Shown here: one piece after another, positions 50,758-59,090 of the stretch
Numbering within the stretch: position 1 is the first letter of the stretch
How the letters are laid out: each line of letters opens with the position of its first letter
Source of the DNA: Flavobacteriaceae bacterium YJPT1-3
GTDB lineage: Bacteria > Bacteroidota > Bacteroidia > Flavobacteriales > Flavobacteriaceae
DNA: 64,000 bases
Assembly: GCA_029866965.1 (NCBI GenBank)
Contig: CP123444.1
Location: forward strand, 1,343,501 to 1,407,500
Direction: 5' to 3'
Notes under the pieces: model-generated
Seen by the model: only the letters and a program-made list of their open reading frames with translations
Databases searched by the model: none
What the model was told of the DNA's origin: nothing
Translations under genes and position numbers: made by a program

Positions 50758-51747
50758 TTACAAGGCCATTAAATTGCAGCCGCGAATATCACTGTGGTCA
50801 AAGCGACCCAGAACTTCAAAGCTGCCGTCCTCATAGACCCGTCCCAGATCTTGGGTAGCGATAAATGCACAGGAATCTCTATTGGCGAGATCAATGATAT
50901 TGAGCCCTCCTGTACGTCCCGGTTTTTGTCGGCTTAAGGCGTCTTCCGGATCTCGTGCACTTACTCGCATCCAGGGCGGGGGATGGTAGATGCCTGAACC
51001 TTGGCTATAAGCTTGAGAAAGCAACTCTGTCATGCTGTATTCGCTGTGAATTTGATCGAGCTGAAAAGCGTTTTGAAGATGCTGGTGCAATTCTTCTCTG
51101 ATCATTTCTTTACGCCTGCCTTTCATGCCTCCGGTCTCCATAATGAGCGTATGTCTTAGGGCCATAGGAAATTCAGCAGCCAGATCGAGTAAGGCGAAAG
51201 ATACCCCGAGGAGTAGCGTGGGTTGACCGGCTGTCTCTAAAGCCTTCAGTTGATTGGCCAGAGACTTTCGATCGTGCAGGTAAAAGCCGCTTGCCGGATG
51301 CTGACTTCTCACGATGAGATCCTGTGCCATATAGACTAGCGAAGATCCTTCACGTTCGCCGTAGGCCGGCAGTAAACAGAGTACAGCATAGTTGGTGACC
51401 TCCCCGTAGGCCCGCTCAAAGCCCAAGCGGAAGGACCTTTCGTAGGTAGTTAGTGATTTGACAAAATGCTTACTTGTTTGAGCACCCGTGGTGCCGCTAC
51501 TGGTGAATACCTGCTCTGCAGTTCCCGTAAAGGCCTGTACAGCATGCGATTTAAAAAAAGAAATGGGTAAGTGGGGAATGTCGATACACGATTGAATACG
51601 CTTGGGGCCTCGGTTCAAATGATCACAAAATGCACGGTAGACCGGGTTGGCGTCATATTGATACTCAAACAGGTGCATGGCCTGCGCATCAAATTCCCGA
51701 GGGGTGAGGGTGCGAAAAGGATTAAAATCGGGATCGAGAGCATTCAT
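50758..51747 (-). CDS. Acyl-protein synthetase/acyltransferase, LuxE-like
   Basis: A 329-residue protein in the adenylate-forming LuxE/PaaK-like group. Motifs are HLPISFFKSHAVQ, the phosphate-binding VFTSSGTTGAQTSKH, LPAYGEREGSSLVYMAQDL and METGGMKGRRKEM, and HSEYSMTELLSQAYS. LuxE activates fatty acids; here it may activate an unknown acyl group for a lipid or capsule pathway. No lux genes are near. The gene is separate and faces away from the PhoB-like pair. Confidence 0.84.
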   Translation of the reverse strand: MNALDPDFNPFRTLTPREFDAQAMHLFEYQYDANPVYRAFCDHLNRGPKRIQSCIDIPHLPISFFKSHAVQAFTGTAEQVFTSSGTTGAQTSKHFVKSLTTYERSFRLGFERAYGEVTNYAVLCLLPAYGEREGSSLVYMAQDLIVRSQHPASGFYLHDRKSLANQLKALETAGQPTLLLGVSFALLDLAAEFPMALRHTLIMETGGMKGRRKEMIREELHQHLQNAFQLDQIHSEYSMTELLSQAYSQGSGIYHPPPWMRVSARDPEDALSRQKPGRTGGLNIIDLANRDSCAFIATQDLGRVYEDGSFEVLGRFDHSDIRGCNLMAL

Positions 51748-51903
51748 GATTAGAAAAGCTAGGGCGCATCAAAGGTAAAATAACCCTGGATTAAAACAGA
51801 GAAACAGGGCAATTCTAAGGTTACCTAAATGTTACCACTGCTTCGCCAACGGCTTAAAAAATGGAATTAATAGTATATTTACGTTGTACTTGATGCAATC
51901 GCC

Positions 51904-52587
51904 ATGAAAAAGAAAGATATTACAATTCTACTGGTAGACGATGAAGCGGATATTTTGGAAATCGTTGGCTACAATCTCTCTAACGAAGGCTATAATGTCA
52001 TCACCGCTGAGAATGGAGCGGAAGCCGTTAAAAAAGCTAAAAAACACGTACCCCACCTGATTATTTTGGATGTGATGATGCCGGAAATGGACGGGATTGA
52101 GGCCTGTGAGAAGATCCGCCAGAATAAAGCCCTTTCGGAAACCATCATTACCTTCCTGACCGCCCGAGGCGAAGATTATTCACAAGTCGCTGGATTTGAA
52201 GCTGGAGCAGACGATTACATCACCAAACCCATCAAACCCAAAGTGTTGCTGAGTAAGGTGAAAGCCTTGCTCCGACGATTAAAGACCAGCGAAGGCAATC
52301 AAAATATCGTTAAGATTGGAGATTTGATCATCAACCGGGAAGAGTACAAGATCGTTAAGAATAAAAAAGAAATTGTGTTGCCGCGCAAGGAATTTGAGCT
52401 TTTGTCTTTACTGGCCTCCAAGCCCGGTAAGGTCTTTAAGCGGGAGGACATACTGGATCGCGTCTGGGGCAACGAAGTGGTTGTGGGCGGACGGACCATT
52501 GATGTACACATCAGAAAATTGAGAGAGAAGCTGGGCGACAAAAGTTTTAAGACGATCAAGGGGGTTGGGTATAAGTTTGTAGCCTAA
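51904..52587 (+). CDS. OmpR/PhoB family response regulator
   Basis: A 227-residue regulator. The receiver domain (about 1-120) has ILLVDDEADILEIVGYNLSNEGY and VPHLIILDVMMPEMDG with phospho-acceptor Asp, and YITKPIKPK supplies the conserved Lys. The C-terminal winged-helix domain (about 140-227) has LPRKEFELLSLLASKPGKVFKRE and VGGRTIDVHIRKLREKLGD. It is PhoB-like in length and domain structure. Its stop overlaps the following kinase start by 1 base (TAATG), so the two are a coupled pair. No Pho-box-like operator was recognised. Confidence 0.94.
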   Translation: MKKKDITILLVDDEADILEIVGYNLSNEGYNVITAENGAEAVKKAKKHVPHLIILDVMMPEMDGIEACEKIRQNKALSETIITFLTARGEDYSQVAGFEAGADDYITKPIKPKVLLSKVKALLRRLKTSEGNQNIVKIGDLIINREEYKIVKNKKEIVLPRKEFELLSLLASKPGKVFKREDILDRVWGNEVVVGGRTIDVHIRKLREKLGDKSFKTIKGVGYKFVA

Positions 52588-53636
52588 TGGCAGAAGGATT
52601 TAAACGTTCCTATAAATTCTCGATCAAATCATCTCTGGTGATCACCTTCTTTGTTGCGCTCCTGACGGGCGTTTTTTTTTGGGTGATTTTTGATTATCTG
52701 GATTGGCGACTGGGCTTACTTCCCTTGTTGACCTTTCTCTTCTCCTTCGTCATCATTCAATACCGGGTAGAGCGCTTCATCTACCAACGCATTAAAAAGA
52801 TTTACGATGATGTTTCTTTGCTCGATGCGGCTTCCCTTCGGCGCGGTCAAATTACCACTGACATGTCGACCCTGACCAAAGAGGTTGAAAAGTTCGCCAC
52901 GCAAAAGAAGCTCGAAATCGAATCCTTAAAGATCCGAGAAGAATACCGTAAAGAGTTCCTGGGGAATGTGGCTCACGAACTTAAAACGCCCATATTCACA
53001 GTTCAAGGCTACATACTGACCTTATTGGACGGAGCGCACAAAGACAAGGCGGTTCGCAAGAAATACCTGCAACGGGCCTCTAAGGGGGTAGACCGATTGC
53101 TTTACTTGGTGAATGATCTGGATATGATCTCCAAACTGGAAGTGGGGAATCTCAATTTGAAATACGAATACTTTGATATTGTGGCCCTGATCAGAAACAC
53201 CTTTGATTTGCTGGAGATGAAAGCAGCCAAAAAAGGCATTGTACTCAAATTTGACAAACCCTACGACTCCATACTCGTCAATGCAGACGAAGAACGAATA
53301 CAGCAGCTATTGATCAACCTGATTGTCAATTCGATCAAATATGGAAAAAAGGACGGAACTACCGAAGTTAGCGTACAAGATCTCATTCAAAATAAGATCA
53401 TCGTGCGCGTGACTGATAATGGAGAAGGTATTTCTCAAGAACATCTTTCGCGTCTCTTTGAACGGTTCTATCGCGTGGACAAAAGTGGCTCCCGAAAAGA
53501 AGGAGGATCAGGCCTTGGCCTTTCTATTGTGAAGCATATCATTGAGGCGCACGACGAGAAGATTTATGTAGAAAGCGACCTTGGAGTGGGTTCCGAGTTT
53601 TCCTTCACCCTCGAAAAGGCGGAAGAACTTCCTTAA
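52587..53636 (+). CDS. Sensor histidine kinase partnered with the PhoB-like regulator
   Basis: A 349-residue kinase. Two membrane helices (about 14-35 and 40-60) are almost back to back, leaving no periplasmic sensor, as in some PhoR forms. HisKA has FLGNVAHELKTPIFTVQGYIL with the phosphorylated His; HATPase has QQLLINLIVNSIKYG, VTDNGEGISQEHLSRLFERFYR and GSGLGLSIVKHII. It is translated in a 1-base overlap with the regulator, so it is its cognate kinase. Its last 129 bases overlap the convergent glycosyltransferase gene. Confidence 0.93.
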   Translation: MAEGFKRSYKFSIKSSLVITFFVALLTGVFFWVIFDYLDWRLGLLPLLTFLFSFVIIQYRVERFIYQRIKKIYDDVSLLDAASLRRGQITTDMSTLTKEVEKFATQKKLEIESLKIREEYRKEFLGNVAHELKTPIFTVQGYILTLLDGAHKDKAVRKKYLQRASKGVDRLLYLVNDLDMISKLEVGNLNLKYEYFDIVALIRNTFDLLEMKAAKKGIVLKFDKPYDSILVNADEERIQQLLINLIVNSIKYGKKDGTTEVSVQDLIQNKIIVRVTDNGEGISQEHLSRLFERFYRVDKSGSRKEGGSGLGLSIVKHIIEAHDEKIYVESDLGVGSEFSFTLEKAEELP

Positions 53637-54665
53637 ATCGGAAGGCTCCTCTTCCGGCTGCGGAAATCCTTTATATACTTTAAGCTTACTCAGTTGCTTT
53701 ACACTAAAATCTTCTTGATTGCAGCTGGGTAGTATGCCTGCTTTCTGCAGACGTTTGGCCAGATATTCTTGTTCCGGCTGACCCGGAGTGGGAATCAAAA
53801 AGGCCTTTTTCTGAAGTTTAGCCAGATCCATCAGCGTCGTATATCCGGAGCGGGCGATAATGATTCGGGTACCGTTAAGAAGGGTTTCCAACTCTTTCGT
53901 TTGCATAAAATTGACCAGGGTGAGTGAACCATCGTGCTCCACAGCTTGGGTTTCCTCTACGAGGCCACGCACGATGATGCAGCTTCCATTGTATTTTTTC
54001 AATTCGTAGCGTAAGAGCTCTTCCAACTGACTGCGCTGGGGCTCAGGTCCGGATAGTATGGCTGCCACATCATAACCGCTCGAGCCCTCTTGTTTTTGCA
54101 TTCGCGAAAGCGGCCCTACATAAGCGACCGGAAAGTCCAATCTTTTAGGATGTCCGAGTTTTCCGCTTAAATTCTTGTTGCCGGCATAGTCAGGGACCCA
54201 GCATTTGCTAAATTTTTTGATGTACCGCTGATGCAGCGCTGTAGTGAGCATGGTCGTATTTCCGCTCAACACTTGTAATTGATGGGTCAAAAAAACGGTA
54301 GGCAACCCGGGATGGTATAAGCCCAGGCGGTTGTCTGAGATGATGCCGTCAATAGCATACTGTTGGACGATCTCTTCAAGCACAAGGTGCTCCTTTTTTA
54401 TTGCTCCTGCCAGTCGCGGTCCTTGAAGCAGCATTTTCCACTTAAAGAAATAGGCTTTTTTGGCATACTGTACCGAGTAGCCTGGAAGTTGGACACTGAT
54501 CAATTGTGGAAATTCCTTTTGAAGAAGCGCTAGTGCCTGACCGTCACTACCAAGAATAACCTCATATCCGGAATCTAGCAATTCCTGGATGATGGGAATG
54601 CATCGGGTAGCATGACCCAGGCCCCAGTTGAGCACTCCTAACAATATGGTTTTCTTGGATTTCAC
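53508..54665 (-). CDS. MurG-like glycosyltransferase family protein
   Basis: A 385-residue protein with the two-domain GT-B pattern seen in MurG and UGT enzymes: ILLGVLNWGLGHATRCIPIIQELLDSGYEVILGSDG (in pieces), IISDNRLGLYHPGLPTVFLTHQLQ, IIIARSGYTTLMDLAKLQKKAFLIPTPGQPEQEYLAKRLQ (in pieces). This class transfers sugars from nucleotide donors. The substrate is unknown. The last about 43 residues are antisense to the kinase gene's ATP-binding motif, an unusual 129-base 3' overlap. The PhoB-like pair and this gene face each other. A one-mismatch palindrome copy lies at 54098-54111. Confidence 0.82.
   Translation of the reverse strand: MKSKKTILLGVLNWGLGHATRCIPIIQELLDSGYEVILGSDGQALALLQKEFPQLISVQLPGYSVQYAKKAYFFKWKMLLQGPRLAGAIKKEHLVLEEIVQQYAIDGIISDNRLGLYHPGLPTVFLTHQLQVLSGNTTMLTTALHQRYIKKFSKCWVPDYAGNKNLSGKLGHPKRLDFPVAYVGPLSRMQKQEGSSGYDVAAILSGPEPQRSQLEELLRYELKKYNGSCIIVRGLVEETQAVEHDGSLTLVNFMQTKELETLLNGTRIIIARSGYTTLMDLAKLQKKAFLIPTPGQPEQEYLAKRLQKAGILPSCNQEDFSVKQLSKLKVYKGFPQPEEEPSDLRKFFRLFEGEGKLGTHSKVAFYINLLVVRLNDMLHNRKAKA
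54098..54111. repeat. Palindrome family, one-mismatch copy
   Basis: GCATTCGCGAAAGC, one change from GCTTTCGCGAAAGC. It lies in the MurG-like gene; minus-strand codons read LSRMQ. Confidence 0.8.
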
Positions 54666-54734
54666 AACTACAAAAGTCCGATTCTAATAGGTGCTGAAAG
54701 TTTCCTTAGCTTTACCAAAATATTAAGTTATACT

Positions 54735-55409
54735 GTGGGAAGCAAGAATAAATTAAAGCGGTTCAAAGAGAACGAAATCTTCGCCAATGTCATTCAACCC
54801 AGTCGCGAAGAATTACTGGAAGGGAAGTTTCCCTACCGCGGAAAATGGAATGAAATGTATTTCAAGAATGACCGGCCTATCGTACTGGAACTGGGGTGCG
54901 GGAAAGGGGAATACACCGTAGCCCTGGCTAAAAAATATCCGGAGCGTAACTATATTGGTGTTGACATTAAAGGCGCCCGATTCTGGCGGGGAGCAAAAAC
55001 CGCCTTGGAGGAGGACATTCATCATGCCGCCTTTTTGAGAACGCAGATCGAACTGATCGATCACGCTTTCGCGAAAGCGGAAGTCTCCGAAATCTGGATC
55101 ACCTTCCCTGATCCACAAATCAAGTATAAGCGAACCAAACACCGACTCACAAATCATGATTTTCTGCAGAAATACAAGCATATCCTCAAGCCGGATGGAC
55201 TGGTTCACTTAAAGACCGATTCGGAGTTCATGCACGGCTATACGTTGGGAGTGTTGCATGGTGAAGGCCATGTAATTCATGAAGCCAATCACGATGTGTA
55301 CAAGAATGAATACTCTCCGGAAGAAGTCACTGGCATTCAGACTTTTTACGAAAAACAGTATCTTGAGCGCGATAAGAAGATCACCTACATTAGGTTTAGC
55401 ATCAAGTGA
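54735..55409 (+). CDS. trmB: tRNA (guanine-N7)-methyltransferase
   Basis: A 224-residue Rossmann methyltransferase. Start GTG 54735 gives MGSKNKLKRFKENEIFANVIQPSREEL. The SAM motif is IVLELGCGKGEYTVALAKK, followed by YIGVDIKGARFWRGAKTA; ITFPDPQIKYKRTKHRLTNHDFL is the characteristic TrmB segment. It methylates G46 in the variable loop of tRNAs. An exact palindrome copy (55065-55078) encodes HAFAKAEV in the middle of the gene. LysE-type transporter follows. Confidence 0.95.
   Translation: MGSKNKLKRFKENEIFANVIQPSREELLEGKFPYRGKWNEMYFKNDRPIVLELGCGKGEYTVALAKKYPERNYIGVDIKGARFWRGAKTALEEDIHHAAFLRTQIELIDHAFAKAEVSEIWITFPDPQIKYKRTKHRLTNHDFLQKYKHILKPDGLVHLKTDSEFMHGYTLGVLHGEGHVIHEANHDVYKNEYSPEEVTGIQTFYEKQYLERDKKITYIRFSIK
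55065..55078. repeat. Palindrome GCTTTCGCGAAAGC, exact copy (16-mer)
   Basis: Exact 16-mer at 55064-55079 inside trmB, encoding AFAKA. Confidence 0.95.
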
Positions 55410-55419
55410 ATCCCTTGAT

Positions 55420-56049
55420 TTGGAAACAACTAAGCTTTTTTTAATCACCTATTTTGCAGCAGCTTTGGGAGTGGTGCCTCCGGGTCTGGTGAACATGTCT
55501 GTGGCTAAGGCCTGCGTCGATCGGGGGAAGAGCAACGGTATTATCGTAGCCATAGGAGCCTCGGTAGTGGTCTTGTTTCAGGCCCTATTGGCCATTCTGT
55601 TAGCAAAATATATTTTTAATAATACCTACGTTAGAACCATGCTCCTGCGAACCGGGGTGGTCATCTTCATCATCATGGCCATTTACTTTTTTATCATGGC
55701 CAAAAAGAAAAAAGTACGTCAAGTAAAAAAGCCTGCGCACGCCGGTATGAAAAGCTTTGCCAAAGGCCTGATGCTGGGCATCTTAAATGTGCTCCCCATT
55801 CCCTTCTTTTGCGCCCTGGGTGGGGTATTAAATGTGAGTGGAAAGGTAGAGTATGACGTGATGGCGATTGGTTTATTCGTGATGGCCGCAGGCTTGGGCA
55901 CCTTTACCACGCTTTACTTTTACGCCATTTCCTTTGCTCGGGTTCAACGGGAGTCGACCTCCTTCGCTAAATATTCCAATTACTTTATGGCTTGCCTGAT
56001 GATCGTACTGGTTATCGTTACCCTGATCAGAACCATGTATTTCGAATGA
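55420..56049 (+). CDS. LysE family amino acid exporter
   Basis: A 209-residue membrane protein with about six helices. It has FAAALGVVPPGLVNMSVAKACVDRGKSNGIIVAIGASVVVLFQA (in pieces) in the first half and GLMLGILNVLPIPFFCALGGVLN in the second. LysE-type proteins export basic amino acids or related compounds. The open frame runs further upstream to 55279, but that part overlaps trmB, so I take TTG 55420 (METTKLFLITYFA). The stop TGA overlaps the next ATG. Confidence 0.83.
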   Translation: METTKLFLITYFAAALGVVPPGLVNMSVAKACVDRGKSNGIIVAIGASVVVLFQALLAILLAKYIFNNTYVRTMLLRTGVVIFIIMAIYFFIMAKKKKVRQVKKPAHAGMKSFAKGLMLGILNVLPIPFFCALGGVLNVSGKVEYDVMAIGLFVMAAGLGTFTTLYFYAISFARVQRESTSFAKYSNYFMACLMIVLVIVTLIRTMYFE

Positions 56050-56396
56050 AGGCAGCACACGACAATTTCTTCCAAAAGGTATACGAGGTAGTCAAGATGA
56101 TTCCTGAAGGTCGGGTGACCTCTTATGGGGCCATAGCGCGCTACCTAGGTGCAGCCGGAAGTGCACGCATGGTGGGTTGGGCCATGAATGGTGCCGGAAA
56201 GTACCCGGAAGTTCCCGCCCATCGCGTGGTTAACCGCAAAGGGTTACTCACCGGAAAGCATCATTTCTCCGGAACCAATCTCATGCAGCAACTACTCGAA
56301 AATGAAGGGATTGCTGTGGAAGAGGATCAGGTGCAGCAGTTTGAAGTTCACTTTTGGGATCCTCTTACTGAAATTGGGTCACACGGACTGACATAA
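56046..56396 (+). CDS. Alkyltransferase-like protein (MGMT family without active-site Cys)
   Basis: A 116-residue protein matching the C-terminal DNA-binding domain of O6-methylguanine methyltransferases: FFQKVYEVVKMIPEGRVTSYGAIARYLG and SARMVGWAMNGAG. The acceptor motif reads PAHRVVNRKG where active enzymes have PCHRV, so the Cys is replaced by Ala and no alkyl transfer is expected. Alkyltransferase-like proteins bind O6-alkylguanine and hand it to nucleotide excision repair. The start ATGA overlaps the LysE stop. Confidence 0.91.
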   Translation: MKAAHDNFFQKVYEVVKMIPEGRVTSYGAIARYLGAAGSARMVGWAMNGAGKYPEVPAHRVVNRKGLLTGKHHFSGTNLMQQLLENEGIAVEEDQVQQFEVHFWDPLTEIGSHGLT

Positions 56397-56482
56397 ACTT
56401 CCCTTTAAAGCAGTCGCTTTTTTCTTCTATTGCCCCATCAACATTATTGATTTAGACGTTTTAAGGTTCGTGGTTCAAGCCC

Positions 56483-56490
56483 TATCTTTG
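56483..56490 (+). promoter_or_regulatory. -7 promoter box of the mrp-nifU run (TATCTTTG)
   Basis: TATCTTTG matches TAnnTTTG, followed by a palindrome at 56494-56510 covering the expected transcription start. Confidence 0.6.
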
Positions 56491-56493
56491 TAC

Positions 56494-56510
56494 TTTAGAA
56501 TTAATCTAAA
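56494..56510. promoter_or_regulatory. Palindromic operator candidate TTTAGA-N5-TCTAAA
   Basis: TTTAGA at 56494-56499 and TCTAAA at 56505-56510 form a perfect 6-6 inverted repeat with 5-base spacer at the expected start of mrp transcription. The half sites resemble those of DtxR/MntR-type metal regulators. Confidence 0.45.
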
Positions 56511-56529
56511 TACTTAGGAAGCGGAGTGC

Positions 56530-57666
56530 ATGAAAATGATTAAGAAAGACATCCTAAAAGCCCTGGAAACCATCTCAGTTCCGGGTGAAGGAGAGAATAT
56601 GGTAGCGAGTGGAGCAGTGACCAATGTGGTTACTTTTGGAGATGAGGTCATCGTAGATGTGACCATCAACAATCCGTCGTTGCAAGCTAAAAAGAAAACC
56701 GAATCTGAAATCACACGCGTCGTCCAGGAACAGGTTGCTGCAGAGGCGGAAGTCAAAGTCAATCTAAAGGTCAACGCGCCCGCAGCATCCGGCAAGAACG
56801 AGATCAAAGGAAAACCCATTCCGGGGATCAAGAATATTGTGGCTGTAGCTTCAGGGAAAGGTGGTGTTGGGAAGAGTACAGTAACGGCTAATCTTGGAGT
56901 CACCCTGGCCAAAATGGGCTTTAAAGTTGGGATTCTGGATGCAGATATTTACGGACCTTCCATTCCTTTAATGTTTGACGTGGCTTACGAGCGTCCTTTA
57001 TCGGTGCAGGTCGATGGCAAATCAAAAATGAAGCCGGTCGAAAATTATGGGGTCAAAGTATTATCTATCGGATTTTTCACCAAACCAGACCAAGCTGTAA
57101 TCTGGCGTGGACCCATGGCTGCCAAGGCGCTGAATCAAATGATTTTTGATGCGGCCTGGGGAGAATTAGATTTTCTACTCATCGATTTGCCACCGGGGAC
57201 CGGAGACATTCACTTGAGTATTATGCAGGCTTTGCCCATCACCGGAGCGGTGGTGGTCAGTACGCCCCAGCCTGTGGCTTTGGCTGACGCCAAAAAAGGG
57301 GTGGCCATGTTCCAGCAAGAGAGCATCAACGTTCCCGTATTGGGAATAGTTGAGAACATGTCATACTTCACTCCGGCTGAATTGCCAGATCATAAGTATT
57401 ATATTTTTGGACAGGAAGGAGCTCAGCATTTAGCCAATGACCTGGCGGTTCGTTTTCTGGGGGAATTGCCCCTGGTACAAAGTATTCGTGAGGCTGGCGA
57501 CGTAGGACGTCCTGCAGCATTGCAGACCGCTACTCCTCTTGAGGAAGCTTTTGAGATGCTTACGCGAAATATCGTCGAGGAAACTGTAAAACGAAACACG
57601 GAATTACCGCCTACCGAAGCCATTCAGATCACCACCATGGCTGGATGTAGTGCTGTTAAAAAGTGA
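56530..57666 (+). CDS. mrp: Mrp/NBP35 family iron-sulfur cluster carrier ATPase
   Basis: A 378-residue protein. An N-terminal MIP18-like (DUF59) domain occupies about residues 1-85 (ILKALETISVPGEGENMVASGAV). The P-loop ATPase domain has IKNIVAVASGKGGVGKSTVTANLG, DADIYGPSIPLMFD, and LIDLPPGTGDIHL. The Cys pair expected of some carriers is reduced to a final Cys in MAGCSAVKK. It carries or inserts Fe-S clusters. It starts after a -7 box and palindrome, and nifU follows with no gap, so the two are one operon. Confidence 0.93.
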   Translation: MKMIKKDILKALETISVPGEGENMVASGAVTNVVTFGDEVIVDVTINNPSLQAKKKTESEITRVVQEQVAAEAEVKVNLKVNAPAASGKNEIKGKPIPGIKNIVAVASGKGGVGKSTVTANLGVTLAKMGFKVGILDADIYGPSIPLMFDVAYERPLSVQVDGKSKMKPVENYGVKVLSIGFFTKPDQAVIWRGPMAAKALNQMIFDAAWGELDFLLIDLPPGTGDIHLSIMQALPITGAVVVSTPQPVALADAKKGVAMFQQESINVPVLGIVENMSYFTPAELPDHKYYIFGQEGAQHLANDLAVRFLGELPLVQSIREAGDVGRPAALQTATPLEEAFEMLTRNIVEETVKRNTELPPTEAIQITTMAGCSAVKK

Positions 57667-57668
57667 GT

Positions 57669-57911
57669 ATGACTACACAAGAATTACAACAGAAAGTAGA
57701 GTTTGCCCTGGACGAGATCCGTCCCTTTTTGCAGAGTGACGGCGGAGACATCTCTTTGTTGGCCATTGAAGACGGAAAAACTGTGAAAGTACAATTGCAA
57801 GGGGCTTGTGTGGGGTGTACGGTCAATCAAATGACCCTGAAAAGCGGAGTGGAAATGACCATAAAAAAATACGCTCCTCAAATTGAAGAAGTCATCAACG
57901 TGGTCGCCTGA
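57669..57911 (+). CDS. NifU-like scaffold protein
   Basis: An 80-residue NifU C-terminal-type protein, with ALDEIRPFLQSDGGDISLL and the cluster-binding CVGCTVNQMTLKSGVEMTIKKY (CxxC). Start ATG 57669 (MTTQELQQKVEF) is chosen over GTG 57663. It acts as a scaffold or carrier of 4Fe-4S clusters, matching mrp just upstream. Confidence 0.92.
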   Translation: MTTQELQQKVEFALDEIRPFLQSDGGDISLLAIEDGKTVKVQLQGACVGCTVNQMTLKSGVEMTIKKYAPQIEEVINVVA

Positions 57912-57952
57912 TCTGGGCTAGCAATGTGCTTGAAGAAGAAATTGAAAAATTC

Positions 57953-59008
57953 ATGATTAAGACAGATATACTGATAATTGGTGCGGGCCCCACGGGGCTT
58001 TTTGCCGTTTTTGAAGCCGGACTACTGAAATTGAAATGCCATTTGATTGATGCACTGCCACAGGCCGGCGGGCAGTGCTCGGAGATCTATCCTAAGAAAC
58101 CCATTTACGACATCCCTGGATTCCCCGAAGTCTTGGCCGGAGACCTGGTGGACAATCTGATGGAGCAGATCAAACCCTTCAGTCCAGGTTTTACCCTGGG
58201 GGAACGGGCCGAAACTATTGAAAAGCAGGAAGACGGCAGTTTTATCGTAACCACTAATAAGGGGACACAGCACCAGGCTCCAGTAGTGGCTATTGCCGGA
58301 GGCTTAGGTTCCTTCGAACCCCGTAAACCCTTGATCGATGCTCTCGAGCAATTTGAAGATAAAGGAGTGGCTTATTTCATTAAGGATCCGGAGGTCTACC
58401 GGGATCAACGAGTAGTGATTGCCGGAGGTGGCGATTCAGCTCTGGACTGGAGTATTTTTCTGGCTGATGTGGCCAAAGAAGTGACCTTAGTGCATCGAAG
58501 AAACGAGTTTAGAGGCGCTCTGGATTCGGTAGAACAGGTGCAGACCTTAAAGAATCAAGGAAAGATCAGGCTCATTACCCCAGCGGAAGTTACTGATGTG
58601 AAGGGGAATGATCATTTAGAGGCTGTGGAGATCACCAGGAAGGGAGCCGCTCCCTATGATCTGGAAACCGACCATTTTATTCCGCTCTTTGGGCTGGCGC
58701 CCAAACTGGGACCCATTGCCGACTGGGGTCTGGAGATCGAGAAAAACGCGATCAAAGTGGATAACACCTTAGATTATCAAACCAATATTCCGGGTATTTA
58801 CGCCATTGGAGATGTCAATACCTATCCGGGTAAATTAAAGCTGATTCTTTGTGGTTTTCATGAGGCTACGCTCATGTGTCAAAGTGCGTTTCAGATCATT
58901 CATCCAGACAAGCGGTACGTCATGAAATACACCACGGTGGGCGGGATCACCGGTTTTGATGGCAGCCGTAAAGAGGCACCAAAGGCTGTGGTTAAGGCCA
59001 TTGAGTAG
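57953..59008 (+). CDS. NAD(P)H-ferredoxin oxidoreductase, thioredoxin reductase-like (FNR type)
   Basis: A 351-residue flavoprotein. It has the FAD-binding IKTDILIIGAGPTGLFAVFEAG, the NAD(P)-binding VVIAGGGDSALDWSIFLADV and the C-terminal IPGIYAIGDVNTYPGKLKLILCGFHEATL. It lacks the redox CxxC of thioredoxin reductase, which marks the ferredoxin-NADP reductase branch. Start ATG 57953 (MIKTDIL) is chosen over GTG 57926. A [2Fe-2S] ferredoxin gene lies about 1.2 kb downstream, a likely partner. Confidence 0.91.
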   Translation: MIKTDILIIGAGPTGLFAVFEAGLLKLKCHLIDALPQAGGQCSEIYPKKPIYDIPGFPEVLAGDLVDNLMEQIKPFSPGFTLGERAETIEKQEDGSFIVTTNKGTQHQAPVVAIAGGLGSFEPRKPLIDALEQFEDKGVAYFIKDPEVYRDQRVVIAGGGDSALDWSIFLADVAKEVTLVHRRNEFRGALDSVEQVQTLKNQGKIRLITPAEVTDVKGNDHLEAVEITRKGAAPYDLETDHFIPLFGLAPKLGPIADWGLEIEKNAIKVDNTLDYQTNIPGIYAIGDVNTYPGKLKLILCGFHEATLMCQSAFQIIHPDKRYVMKYTTVGGITGFDGSRKEAPKAVVKAIE

Positions 59009-59090
59009 TTGAAGTCACCAGCATATAAAGAGCTGGCATTGAATGACATTGGAGCTTTTGAAGTATCTTTAAGTACCCAAATAGTCTCCC

